Assembly (NCBI RefSeq): GCF_024323335.1
Contig: NC_066585.1
Location: 536,742,769-536,806,768, forward strand
DNA length: 64,000 nucleotides
DNA from: Lathyrus oleraceus
Lineage: Eukaryota; Streptophyta; Magnoliopsida; Fabales; Fabaceae
Direction of reading: 5' to 3'
The notes below the pieces were generated by a model. It was not told where the DNA came from, did not search any database, and saw nothing but the letters and a program-made list of their open reading frames with translations. Below, piece after piece: positions 48,077-59,736 of the stretch. Both the position numbers and the translations under genes were made by a program. Position 1 is the first letter of the stretch, and each line of letters begins with the position of its first letter.

Positions 48077-48583
48077 CTCATGATACCACTTGTTAGACGA
48101 TAGGACTAGATCTAGAGGGAGGTAAATAGATCCAAAGTTAAAAATTTATCCAAAAATTTGACTTAGAAAAGTTTATGGCGTAAAAGCAAGTTTCAAATAT
48201 TTCCAGGATAAAAAATCGTCAAACCGAACCTACTATTGAATAGATTGGATATGCGTAAAGGTATCAATGGTATGATAATAATTCATAATTTTATTAACAA
48301 CAAATTGAATACTCTACTATAGTAAATGTCTATCTTCAATGATAACAAAAAAAAACCTAGTTGAAACAATTTGTCGAATACTTTGCATGCGATTAATAAA
48401 GTTAGGATGTTAGTATAGTCTTTGTAGTTCTTAGAAATCCAATAACTACCAAATGATATGTCATTACTACAACAACACAATTTTTACAAATGATTCAAAA
48501 ATTATTATCCAAACAATGTTGATCAAGAGATCAAAGTAATCAATAATTTGTGAACTAAAATATATATAGAGAGAGGCCTCTCT
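48077..48583 (-). repeat. Primer site and 5' LTR part of the minus-strand copia element
   Basis: On the minus strand the LTR ends TCGTCTAACA at 48091 and is followed by AGTGGTATCATGAGC (48090-48077), the usual primer site for initiator tRNA-Met with one extra base. The LTR runs up to 48583, where the right arm of the inverted repeat starts. A TATA-like CTATATATAT lies on the minus strand just inside that border, next to the palindrome AGAGAGGCCTCTCT. Confidence 0.7.
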
Positions 48584-49925
48584 ATGTAAGTATTTCAAAG
48601 CTTGAAAATGTAAATGACTTGTCTTATCTTCAATTACAAAATGCCTATGAAAATCTTCATAGAGAGGCCTTAGATGCTCTTAACAAATTAGCTTCACATG
48701 AAATAGTATTTTTACACTTAGAAGCTAAAGTGTTAGAATCCGAAAGGAAGTTGTAATCTATTAAGAGATCTATGATAGATATTCAAAGCGACAAGAATGA
48801 GGGCAAAAAACCTTCTAGTTTTGGTTCTGAATCTTGTCATGATTCGAAAAAAGAGATAAATGCTCTTCAAGTCAAATTAGACAAAGCCTTACAACCAAAG
48901 ATTATTTATGATATTGATCTGTCTAAATTTTTCTAAGTCAAATTTTTGGATAAATTTTTAACTTGGGATTTATTCACCCTTATAGATCTAGGCCTATCGT
49001 CTAACACAAACCAATCAAACTCTTTTTCTCACTGTCGCGCGATTGATCCTCAAACCCTTTTCACAAATGAAAGGTACTTTGTCTTGAGACGATGCAAAAA
49101 AAATGTTTCGTCCATTTGAACATGTGAGTAAGCTTGCGATGTGCCCACAAATGTTGATTTGTAAATACATTCGACTGTGATACGAACATTCCTTTCTCCA
49201 CTTGTTTTGGGTAGCCGACAATGTTTTCATCGATTTACACAAATTAGCTTTCGTATCACAGCCAACACTCATTTGCTACCAAGAACTACGTAGCTTTGAG
49301 TTCTCCATTGCACCTGGAGTTACGTAGGAGCGAGATTCAACGTCTCGTCAAGCATTATAACATAAAAACCAAAAATATCTTTTGTCTTGCACAAACTACG
49401 TCGCTTTGAATTCCTCATCGCACCTGAGGATACGTAGGAGCAAGACCCACAATCTTGTCAAGCACCCTAATAAAAACCTTTTTGCAATCCATTTTGTTTT
49501 CCTTTTTCACCTTTTATCATTCGAAGAAAAAAAATTAACATAAGCTAACATTCAATCACAAATTTAATTAAAAGGTTACCGTTGAGTACAACTGACGTGA
49601 GGGGTGATAATAACTTCCCCTTACCTAAGCGACTCCCGAACCCGAATATGGTTGCGACAACCATCTTCTGTTTCTTAAGGGTTTTATCGATATTTTCTCT
49701 TTTCTTCTTTGGAATAAATAAAGTTCGGTGGCAACTTTGTTCCATATCATTTTCGACGAGCGCATGAATGCCCCACGAAGGATCGTATTTAATATATTTG
49801 GCCACTTAGAGCTTTTTTTTATAAATTGAAAATTTATAGATGTAGTAACCATATACCCTATAGAACTTGTAAAACACCATGACCAAAGAAAATTTGGGTA
49901 CCAAAGGTGAAACCCTAATATGTTT

Positions 49926-50850
49926 AGGCAAGTCCCCAATCGACCTCGCTATGGGTACGTCTGCCCTCAATTCAAATTCGAATAAAGATATTATTATAAT
50001 AAATCTTACATTGCAAATGTATGTATACAAGAGGTGACAAATTAAATCCCATAAACCCTAAGTTTGTTCTTGACTCTCGCACCTTCAAAAACCTTGATCA
50101 AAGATTGATCAAGACACCAACAATGTCACTTCAATTCACCTGTTGTTGCTACTTCCTTGCACAACCTCCCTGTCTCAAGGTTTTCACCCGACTGAATTAA
50201 TCTCAAGCGCACACTTGTTGAAACCAAGATTTGTCAACATGATCTACTATTTCACGCTACTCCCTTGCACGACACACTTAGTCCCAAGGATTTCACTCGA
50301 TCGGATCCAAATCGCATAATCTTGTCCAAAACCTTCAAACCCTAAAGATCTTGAAGTAAAACTCCACCTCAGTTTTCTGATTTGAATCCCTCAAAAATCT
50401 CAACCCAATATTCTTGGTACAAGAAACCTAATTGCCCGTTATCAATCTTAATCTAGATGGCACCCAATCAAAAAATGATTATGTGTAGTTTGATTGTGTG
50501 TATGCATATATTGAATTGAAGATTATGAGATGCTTTGAAATCCTGGATTCATGTAGGTTTTACTCACCTTAGAAACCTTTCTAGAAAATGATGCATGGAA
50601 GTATTTATATGCATGAGCGATTTAGGGCAAAAAGGAATGCAAATAACTTGGAGAAAATATGAATTTTTCAAAAAAATTATCGTATAGGTTGACCTGTAAG
50701 ATCTATGAGTCGACCTGTCAAGGTCATGCGTCGACCTGTTCAAGGTCATGTTTGACCTGTAATAGAAATGTGTTTCTTATGTGTCAACCTGAGGAGTCAG
50801 CACATGAAACTGAAACTACAGACTTTAATACTGCAGTATATGGTCCCCCA
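49926..50850 (-). repeat. SIRE/Maximus-like copia LTR fragment, minus strand
   Basis: Read on the minus strand: a U3-like part with repeated TCGACCTGT words (50690-50740), a TATA-like GCATATAAATACTTCC near 50615, then a leader with several GATTTGGATC/GGGTTTGAAGG words. No coding sequence. Class is inferred from these words; borders are approximate. Confidence 0.4.
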
Positions 50851-51414
50851 GCATAATTTAATGGGACGATCGTCATGGTGATGATGTATGAGGTGACATG
50901 GACGGTGACGGGTAACCCGTCATGCTTCCAGAATGACTGTTATTCACTTTGTTACTTGGAATTGAGTGTCGGTTCCGATTTTTACAGTTGTGTTATGATT
51001 AGGCTGCTGTTTGGTCACAGTTTTGAGATAATATGGTGTTGTTTATTATTTGTTGTGAAATTAATTGAGTGTTGCGATATTGTGCATAATGGTGATAATA
51101 ATATAGTGATATTGGATGTTCTTTAAAGTCATGCATCATGGTGTACGAACTTCGATCCAAACTTGGTGTGCTCTAGTCTGATAGTGTAGATTCAAGAGCG
51201 AGTAGTTGTTTCCAAATGGGAATCGGTGAAACGTTACTAATGGTCATAGTAGCAAATTGGTGTGCTCTGATTTTAAGGTGGGAATTCATGAGCAAGATGG
51301 AAATGTGTTATCCATAATGGTACCGCATGCATGTAGAGTCTTGGTATTGAGTACATTGCATCCATTGTTTTTATATGTAATTGAATGACTATGTTGATAT
51401 TGGTGGTTGAAAAT
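50851..51414. other. Non-coding repeat sequence
   Basis: TG-rich sequence (many GGTGTGCTCTGA-like words) without coding potential; possibly gypsy LTR because GGGTGTTACA, a frequent chromovirus LTR end, occurs downstream at about 51929. Confidence 0.35.
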
Positions 51415-52021
51415 ATTTACGTGGTTGATTGAATGAATGGTGTGGAAATTATTATTGATTTTTATTTAGGCTACCCTTTCATACTTTTGCACCATTATAT
51501 ATTTTGAGCGTATTCTCACTCCTTTGTTGTCTGTGTGGTTCTGTGATCCTTCTTGGGGTACAGACGAGCAAGTAAATGAATAACTGCTTAGAAGTTGAAC
51601 GATGGTGTTGAGATTGTTCATCTTTTTCCTTTTTTATATGATATTTAGATTTCGTTGCTCTGATCTGTAACACTGGGCGGGTGAACATTTTGTTTAGTGA
51701 ATTATTATTATTGTGATGTTGTTGATGCGAGCATTAGACGTGTACTCTTTAATTGATTTGTATTCCGCTGCAATTAGTCGATGAGGCGATCATGTGATAT
51801 CAGGTGTTTAGATTATTGCATATTTTATATAACTCGTGTTACAGAGCAGGTATATGTCGTGTTTGAGTGACATCCTATATATATGTTTGTTTTAAATTCA
51901 TATTTTTATTCTGCGTTGGGGTTGTTAGGGTGTTACAGAGTGGGCAGGATAAGTGGGTCTTGTCTTATTGGGTCTTTGGCCAGTACAAAACAATTGTGTT
52001 AGAAAATTATATAATTAAACT
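51415..52021 (+). repeat. First copy, left half, of a ~1.2-kb tandem duplication split by the CACTA insertion
   Basis: 51415-52021 matches 58030-58720 almost throughout (ACGTGGTTGATTGAATGAAT, GGGGTACAGACGASCAAGTA, AACACTGGGC, AGAAAATTATATAATTAAAC). The right half of the same copy is 57427-58013. Copy 2 is uninterrupted and has an extra ~100-bp internal duplication. Confidence 0.85.
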
Positions 52022-52039
52022 CACTACGCCAAATAAGGG

Positions 52040-52520
52040 AAAAGAGGGCGCTTATTTTGGCCTATAACAGCGCTTTTAAGCGCCCTCTAATCTGGCGCTG
52101 GCATAGGTAAAGACAGCGCTTTGTTTTCCTGGAGAAAGCGCTGTCTAAAGTGGCCACATTATAGTGCGCTTTAAGAAAAAAGCGCCCTCTGGAGTGGTCC
52201 ATAAAGGGACACCTTAGAGGGCACTTTCTGCAAAAAGCGCCCTCTAAAGTTGTCAATGTAAAGTGTTTAGAGGGCGCTTTCTGGAAAAAGCGCCCTCTAA
52301 AGTTGTCAATGTAAAGTGTTTAGAGGGCGCTTTCAGGAAAAAGCGCCCTCTAAAGTTGTCAATGTAAAGTGTTTAGAGGGCGCTTTCTGGACAAAGCGCC
52401 CTCTAAAGTTGACAATGTAAAGTGTTTAGAGGGCGCTTTCAGGAAAAGCGCCCTCTAAAGTTGTCAATGTAAAGTGTTTAGAGGGCGCTTTCTGGACAAA
52501 GCGCCCTCTAAAGTGTTAGT
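52040..52520. repeat. Left subterminal hairpin repeats of the CACTA element
   Basis: About six near-identical ~58-bp units from 52200: TTAGAGGGCGCTTTC, TGGAAAAAGCGCCCTCTAAA, GTTGTCAATGTAAAGTG; degenerate units precede them. Each unit is itself a hairpin. In CACTA elements subterminal repeats bind the TNPA-type protein. Confidence 0.95.
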
Positions 52521-52891
52521 TATTTTAAAAAAAATTGTTTGAAAAACAGTGGATATTTAATTGGTAACCTGTAAAGCGCAAAAGTGTAAAATTCATATTG
52601 GTAACCTGTAACCTGTAAAGCGCATGCTGCAAAAGTGTAAAATTCATATTGATTTCATCCTTTAATCCAATGTTATACACCATTAATCCATTGATATATA
52701 CAACATGAATCCATTTATATACAACATTAATCCTCCATATATACAACATTAATATATGATTCTTTGATCAACAATATACAACAACATATTCATGATTTAG
52801 TAAAATTACAACAACAATATACAACATATATACAACAACAGCATACAACAACAACATTCCATACATATATGTACAACAATATACAACCTAG

Positions 52892-55800
52892 CTATATGAT
52901 TCTTTGATCAACAATGAATTGACACAATTCATCCTTGATTTCATCCAAATTTGCTCTTGAGTAAGTTTTGTATTCCTCAAAGTACTACAATTAAGAGAAT
53001 AAAACATATTCATGATTTAGTAACAAATTCGATGAAATATTCGATAATATTAAAATAAACCCTAAGTTATTATTCCATACCATTTTTGGGATGTCTATAC
53101 GATTCAACGCAATGATGTCTCTCATAAATCTCATTACAAAAAATCCGCAATCGACCGAATTATTTTGCTGAGGACACTACACAGAAAAACAAACAATATA
53201 TATATAGTTAATTTCTTACAAACACTATTATAAGCAAAAAAACAAACACTATTATAAGCAAAAATAAGATACTTAATATATACCTGAACTCTGATCCAGG
53301 TAATGTCCTTCCTATTGCGGTATTTCTTTTTCAATCTAAATTTTATTATTGCCCTAACAGAATAAAAACGTATATTGAGATCAATCTGACAGACATAATT
53401 AAATATACAAATAGACACGAATATTTAGGGGAATTTCACTTACGCGTCAACCGTCTTCTTCATATTCGGATATTTCGTCCAATCACCCGATAAAGAATCG
53501 AGATAATACACTATTAGTCTCGAAAGATCCATAGCAACCAACACCCAGTGACCACTGTAAAATAAAACAAAAATTTAGATAATTGAAAATTTTCTACGTA
53601 AAAGATATACATAGATTAGAATGAAATTATTAGAAAGAAAATCTAACCCGTTGCCAGAATTAAACGGTAAAAAATACAAACTGGGTGTAGTATTATCGCC
53701 GACCGCCATGAATCTATCGACTAGATCATTCTTTACGGATGTTGGATTATTCGTTATTAACGTTGCATTGATACGGGAAGCAGCAATAAAATTGAAACGG
53801 TTACACAATTCAGTTCCCCGCATCAATGTTACATACATATACCTTAAATAGAAACATAATAAACATTAGACTACTCATTGAAATGTGTAAATAAATTGTT
53901 CAACTAAGTAAATTATAGATTGATCGGAGTACCATATGTATGTATGAATGACAGCGATGCCCAATTCGGTGTGTTCAAAAAGTTGTTGGAAGTCCTCCTT
54001 TCCAATTATTTCGAAATGAGCAGCTCCGAAAACACCTTCATCAAAATCTATAGTACGAATGTTCCCATGCATAATATCGGACTCCTCCACCATTTTCTCA
54101 AGACGCATCATAATTTGAGATTTTGTCCCGGACGTCGTTGGAATATCCTTAGCAGCGCTTTTCAACTCTCGACCGGGAACCTAAAAATTCATATAAAATA
54201 AATCATGACTTTTTGTAATGTAACAGAATCGTTGCGTATATAATTCAATGGGTATATATATTTGTACCTCTTTTTGAGATGCAACCGACTCGATGCGTCT
54301 TGAAACTTTACCAACTTTATGTGTGGGTCTTGTAGGAGTCTAACATTACCATATAATTGATTAAATATCATAATTGTAGCTGAATTGAAATGTGAATACT
54401 AAATATTCATAATCATTTAGAACATATATACCTCGGCATCAGGGAAAATTAGATCTGACGGCCAACCAACAAAGGATCCGACTGCATCTCGCATCAACGT
54501 TGTCTCTGAAACAACGTCAGGTAATGGTAGACGGGCGTCCGTATCTAATACGAGGTCAACCGAAACTTTCATAAATCCCACCGGGAGGGGATTATGGTGA
54601 AGTAATTCACCCGAAGTATTGTGCATTTTTCCCTTGCCAACCATGCGATAAGTTGGTGACGATAGATACAGCTGACAAGGTGAAATGCCCTAAACCAATA
54701 ATAAATGTTATTGTTAACTTGTATATGTGTCAAGTAAAAAAGTGCTATTTTAATTTCATAATAACATATATAATTACCTCGGGAAATTTCGGTTGATGAT
54801 TGATACTAGCTCGGTCACTAGTATCTTTTGCCTCGGAAGCGCACCTTTCCTCTCTATACCTTGCATTCTCGTTTTGCAGTTGGAGTACTTGTGCCCTTAA
54901 CTCCGCCAAGGTCTCCATCACCTCTTTGTTGGTAGGATTTTTTGTTTTTGTTTTTTTATAAAATGACGATGGAGTCACACCAAAACCCTTACCCCTCACA
55001 CGACCGGAATACTCAGGAACATTTAGTACTCGACTAAGTACGCTCCTGCAATCCTGGACCTCGGTTGAAGGTACGGTTTGGGATAAAGTCTCCTGAAATA
55101 TTATTAGAGGAGATTAAAAATGAATTATATGTCTAACAAAATTTTTGATATAATTAAAGAAATAATGTTACATATACTTACACATTCGTCATAAACATTT
55201 TGGACCGCTTCAACGACAGCCCCATCCTTCCCAACCCGAGCAGCCTTCCATAATACGTGCTCCGGAAGAGATGTTGCGTCACTTTTCTCCTCGGCTAGCT
55301 ACACATTGAATTAGATTATAAGATCATCAATTATAACATATTGTGACAATGTATAAGCTCATAGCATTTGAATATACTCACAATTCTTTGTTGTAACCGT
55401 GCATAACCCGTACGCCCTTTTTTGTACGAATACGCGGGTTTTGATGCCCTTTTCCTATTTATGTCGCTTACTTCCTGGATAAAAAAGTTTAAGGCATATT
55501 AGAACCAAGTAACTTAACAATTGTATAATACCATAATTAATAGACATTACATAGAATTTTTCGTTTCTTCGTTTGGCGACAAAGTTATCCCATTCATCGG
55601 CTGAAATAATCTCGGCATACTTCATTGGCCGTTCTCCTTCAACAAATTTTCCTTCCTCGTCCTTGAGAAATTTGTTGCACAAAAAGGATCGAAATCCTCG
55701 GAGTCTTTTTCCGGCCAATTGAATACAATATTTTTGCCGGCTTTCATCGATGTGAAAGGATCTCTAAAAAACATACAAATGGAGTGTGTTATTATAAAGT

Positions 55801-56153
55801 AATATTATAACAATATATGGTTAACAAATAGTCAACAAAAAAAACATATAACAATATATGGTAAGTACCTGTATCTCCGACCATATTTTTTCCTTGCCAA
55901 CCTTCAAGTCCGGACTTCTCCAATTATCACATGTAATCGGAATATGTTGGCGAACAAGGAAACCAATGTAACTTGCCAACATTGAACCGTTAGGCTCAAT
56001 TAGTTGGTCTTCAGCACTCCAATGTACTTCAAATTTTACACCCTTGTCTCTTGCACGAATGATTGACTTCATAACAGTCAATCCTCGTTTGATTTCTTTT
56101 TCAACATTATTACGTGATTCATTCGCGGCATGGGTATCGTCTTGGTTAGCCAT
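52892..56153 (-). CDS. CACTA TNP-type protein with C-terminal Ulp1 cysteine-protease domain
   Basis: Thirteen GT-AG exons, read on the minus strand: 56153-55869, 55763-55551, 55474-55382, 55298-55182, 55092-54778, 54689-54432, 54339-54268, 54180-53933, 53842-53648, 53554-53444, 53353-53284, 53176-53081, 52984-52892. They join without frameshift into 721 residues. The N-terminal half (RRNEKFY, LPEHVLWKAARVGKDG) is of the plant En/Spm-like TNP class. A coiled coil lies at about 295-323 (LAELRAQVLQLQNENARY), then a domain with YRMVGKGKMHNTSGELLHHN and VGSFVGWPSDLI. The C-terminus is an Ulp1/C48 protease with triad His601 (GHWVLVAMDL), Asp618 (YYLDSL) and Cys669 (NNSVDCGFFVMRF). Ulp1 enzymes cleave SUMO; the role here is unknown. 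DNA binding to the subterminal repeats is inferred. It should be checked against transcripts. Confidence 0.82.
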
Positions 56154-56821
56154 TTTATCTGTAATATAGAAATGATTCAATAAGACCCAAGTAAGACAAT
56201 GATTCAATACGTCAACACATTCATATACCTTCCATTTCTCTCATGTTACAACAATCTAAACTCTTTTTTTTTATCATTATTGAATACAAACTCACACACA
56301 CCTACTGCATGCAAAAGACCAATACAAACTCACACACACCTACTGCATGCAAAAGACCAATACAAACTTGCATCCATAATCATCAAACTTCCAAGCACAA
56401 GCTCAAACACACTTCAAATATATCAGTTTTCAATCAAAAATAAAAAACTCAGTTTGCCCTAAACAACATTAATCAACATAATGCACAAAATGAAAAACTA
56501 AGTTTAGAAAATGCCCTAATCAAACACATGAAGAAAGTGAACGGTAACGATGGAGAAGAGAAATACCTTAAAGGTGACGGTAACGATGGAGAAGAAAGTG
56601 AACAGTGACGGTGGAAGAGGATAACGCAGTGAACGTGAACGGTGAGGGAGGGAGAACGAACGGCGACGATGACGGTGAGGGAGGGAGAACGAACGGAGGA
56701 CGAGAGTAATCGCAGTAGAGAGTAATCGAGGTTGAGAGAAAACCCAGTTACGTAAACGAAATAGCTTATAGAGAGGGAAAATAAAGAGACATGCAGTATA
56801 TGTTATAATTTTAATGTTTAC

Positions 56822-57410
56822 TAAAGGGGACCTTAGAGGGCGCTTTTTTAAAAAAAGCGCCCTCTAAAGGGGGCCTAAGAGGGCGCTTCTGAAAGCGCTC
56901 TCTAAGGCTTTCCAAAAGCGCCTTCTAAACTGGAAATGTACATGGACTTAGAGAGCGCTTTTTCAAAAGCGCCCTCTAAGGGTAACCTTAGAGGGCGCTT
57001 TCACAAAAGCGCCCTCTATTGTTGTCCCTCCATTTTTTTTTTTGGCTTCACTTTAGAGGGCGCTTTGTTACAAAAGCGCCCTCTAAAGGGGGCCTAAGAG
57101 GGCGCTTCTAAAAGCGCTCTCTAAGGCTTTCCAAAAGCGCCTTATAAACTGGAAATGTACATGGACATAGAGAGCGTTTTTTTATAAGCGTCCTCTAAGG
57201 TTACCCTTAGAGGGCGCTTTCAATAAAGCGTCCTCTATTGGTGTCCCTCCATTTCCTCATTATTTTTTCGCTTCACTTTAGAGTGCGCTTTGTTACAAAA
57301 GCGCCCTCTAAAGTGCGCTGTCTATTCCAATAGTATGCTCCTTATTTTTTCTCTTCACTTTAGAGTGCGCTTTTGTAATAAAGCGCCCTCTAAGGGGCGC
57401 TGTCTATTCC
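56822..57410. repeat. Right subterminal hairpin repeats of the CACTA element
   Basis: The same AGAGGGCGCTTT / AAAGCGCCCTCT motif in about ten variants, arranged as two imperfect copies of a ~230-bp block (about 56825 and 57052) plus two further units. More diverged than the left end. Confidence 0.93.
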
Positions 57411-57426
57411 AGTTTTTGGCGTAGTG

Positions 57427-58029
57427 AACTACTTTTAAAAAAAATCCTTAAGATATATGGTCGATTTGTTATTGATTTTCTTAAAATGATTTTTATAGTG
57501 TTACATATTTTTGGTTTAAAAAAATACAACGATTTTTTTTAATAAAAGCTTCAAATAAATTTTTTGTTTGAATAGTAGTTCTTAAAATATTATTTTAGAT
57601 ATTAAATTTTGAATATCAAATTTAAAAAAAAAATCACTTAATTTTAAAGCTATTTCAAATATTTTTTCATAAAAAATCATTTTTAAAATATAACTTTTTG
57701 AAAAAATTACGATTTTGATTATATTTTGATCTTCAATAATGTTTGTTTATGTTATAAGATGTCAAAATTATCTTTTAATTTATAAAAGACGAATTTAAAA
57801 ATATTCTAATATTTTAAAAAATATTTTCATAAATATCATTTTAAAAATACAAAAAAAATCTATTTTTTAGAAAATTATTCCAAACCATTATCCACTAAAC
57901 AATATTACAAAAAATTATAATCAACAATCAACCTATATATTTAAAAGTTACTTTTAAATATTCTCCAACACTTTTTATTTATGATATGTCATTTGATCAC
58001 AATGGTTCGCAAAATCTAAATACTTACGT
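57427..58029 (+). repeat. First copy, right half, of the tandem duplication
   Basis: Matches 58721-59060 (ACTACTTWTAAAAAAAA, CCTTAAGATATATGGTCGRT, TTTTTGAAAAAATTACGATT) with some extra AT-rich sequence. No gene. Confidence 0.8.
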
Positions 58030-59287
58030 GGTTGATTGAATGAATGATGTGGAAATTATCATTGATTTTTATTTAGGCTACCCTTGCATACTTTTGCACC
58101 ATTATATATTTTGAGCGTATTCTCATTTCTTTATTGTCTGTGTGGTTATGTGATCCTTCTTGGGGTACAGACGACCAAGTAAATGAATAACTGCTTAGAA
58201 GCTGAAGGATGGTGTTGAGATTGTTCTTCTTTTTCCTTCTTTATGCGATATTTAGATTTTGTTGCTCTAAGTAAATGAATAACTGTTTAGAAGCTGAAGG
58301 ATGATGTTGAGATTGTTCTTCTTTTTCCTTTTTTATGCGATATTTAGATTTCGTTGCTCTGATCTGTAACACTGGGCAGACGAACATTTTGTTTAGTGAA
58401 TTATTATTATTGTGATATTGTTGATGCGAGCATTAGACTTGTACTCTTTAATTGATTTGTATTCCGCTGCAATTAGTCGATGAGACGATCATGTGATGTC
58501 AGGTGTTTAGATTATTGCATATTTTATATAACTCGCGTTACCGAGCAGATTTATGTCGTGTTTGAGTGACATCCTATGTATATGTTTGTTTTAAATTCAT
58601 ATTTTTATTCTATGTTGGGGTTGTTAGGATGTTAAAGAGTGGGCAGGATAAATGGGTCTTGTCTTACTGGATCTTTGGCCGATACAAAACAATTGTGTTA
58701 GAAAATTATATAATTAAACTACTTATAAAAAAAAGTCCTTAAGATATATGGTCGGTTTGTTATTGATTTTTTAAAATGATTTTTTAATAAACGCTTCAAA
58801 TAAAATATTTGTTTGAATAGTAGTTCTTAAAATATTATTTTAGATATTGAGTTTTGAATATCAAATTAAAAAAAAAAATCACTTAATTTTAAAGTTATTT
58901 CAAATAGTTTTTCATAAAAAATCATTTTTAAAATATAACTTTTTGAAAAAATTACGATTTTGATTATATTTTGATCTTCAATAATGTTTGTTTATGTTAT
59001 AAGATGTCAAAATTATCTTTTAATTTATAAAAGACGAATTTTAAAATATTCTAGTTTTTAAAAATTTATAAGATGTCAAAATTATCTTTTGATTATATTT
59101 TAATCTTCAATAATTTTTAATTTATAAGATGTCAAAATTATCTTTTGATTATATTTTAATTAATTATTTTAGAAATTTATTTAAAAATTAATTAACACAA
59201 ATTTTAAAATAATTATTTTGGGCTTAGAGCCCACATCTTTATAACATCACTTCAACTCACAAGCCAACACTAAGTAAGGTAGATGTA
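58030..59287 (+). repeat. Second, uninterrupted copy of the ~1.2-kb duplication and AT-rich flank
   Basis: Continuous counterpart of 51415-52021 plus 57427 onward. Contains an internal ~100-bp tandem duplication (AAGTAAATGAATAACTGYTT at about 58178 and 58268). From 59060 short AT-rich repeats (TTATAAGATGTCAAAATTAT three times) lead to the MULE border. No gene. Confidence 0.8.
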
Positions 59288-59439
59288 GAAAATTTTACCT
59301 CGTACCCCTACATTTAGCCTCATACCCTTACAATTTTTTAAAAATTTCAATTTTACCCTTAACTGGTTTTAACCAATTTACCATTTCATTTTTATCATTC
59401 AGTTGAAACTTTCAAAAATTACACGTTTCACCCTCGCAC

Positions 59440-59700
59440 CGGAACTCATGGAAAAAGACTTCCGGTATGTATTTTTTCCAAACCGGAAGACTTCACAAAT
59501 GACTTCCGGAACACACATTGCAATGAACCGGAAGTCCTCACGAAAGAGTTCCGGTTCTTTAAGAAAAAAGTCACGTTCCGGAAGACTTTTTGAAAGAGTT
59601 CCGGTAAAAAAAGTTACACATACCAGAACTCTTTGAAGAAGTGTTCCGGTTTGTGTAATATGTGTTCCGGAACTCTTTGAAGAAGTGTTCCGGTTTGCTT
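59440..59700. repeat. Left subterminal CCGGAAGTCTT/AAGAGTTCCGG motif array of the MULE
   Basis: About ten ACCGGAA or TTCCGGT words, many followed or preceded by GACTT/AAAGAGTT, in alternating orientation. Mirrored at 61580-61890. Confidence 0.85.
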
Positions 59701-59736
59701 TTTTTATTTTTTTTATTTTTATTTTATTTTGCAGGA

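Larger units (their letters stand above)
45458..49925. repeat. Large inverted repeat: 1342-bp arms, 1784-bp spacer
   Basis: Left arm 45458-46799, right arm 48584-49925. Paired positions add to 95383 at the outer edge, at the LTR terminus (46377 + 49006) and at the inner edge (46799 + 48584), so the arms have no net indel. I find only about five single-base differences, implying over 99% identity. Each arm contains gypsy LTR-like sequence (outer part, with TTGCCACCGAACTTTATTTA), a copia LTR terminus (TGTTAGACGATAGG) and the end of copia gag. The spacer holds the rest of that gag and its 5' LTR on the minus strand. Confidence 0.95.
52022..57426 (-). mobile_element. CACTA (En/Spm) transposon, 5405 bp
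   Basis: Termini CACTACGCCAAA (52022-52033) and TTTGGCGTAGTG (57415-57426) are perfect 12-bp inverted repeats beginning CACTA. Flanks read AACT on both sides; the unoccupied duplicate at 58717-58724 reads AACTACTT once, confirming insertion. Both subterminal regions are packed with AGAGGGCGCTTT...AAAGCGCCCTCT hairpins. It encodes one minus-strand gene with a C-terminal Ulp1 domain. No TNPD-type (Transposase_21) catalytic transposase is present, so it is probably mobilised in trans. Confidence 0.95.

Noticed and set aside
53921..54201. A 93-residue plus-strand frame in the CACTA element
   Set aside because: It is antisense to exon 8 of the Ulp1-type gene, whose minus-strand reading is supported by splice sites and domain content.
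52022..57426. CRISPR-like interpretation of regularly spaced GAGGGCGCTTT repeats
   Set aside because: The spacers are themselves repeated, each unit is a hairpin, and the arrays sit at both ends of a CACTA transposon in a plant genome.
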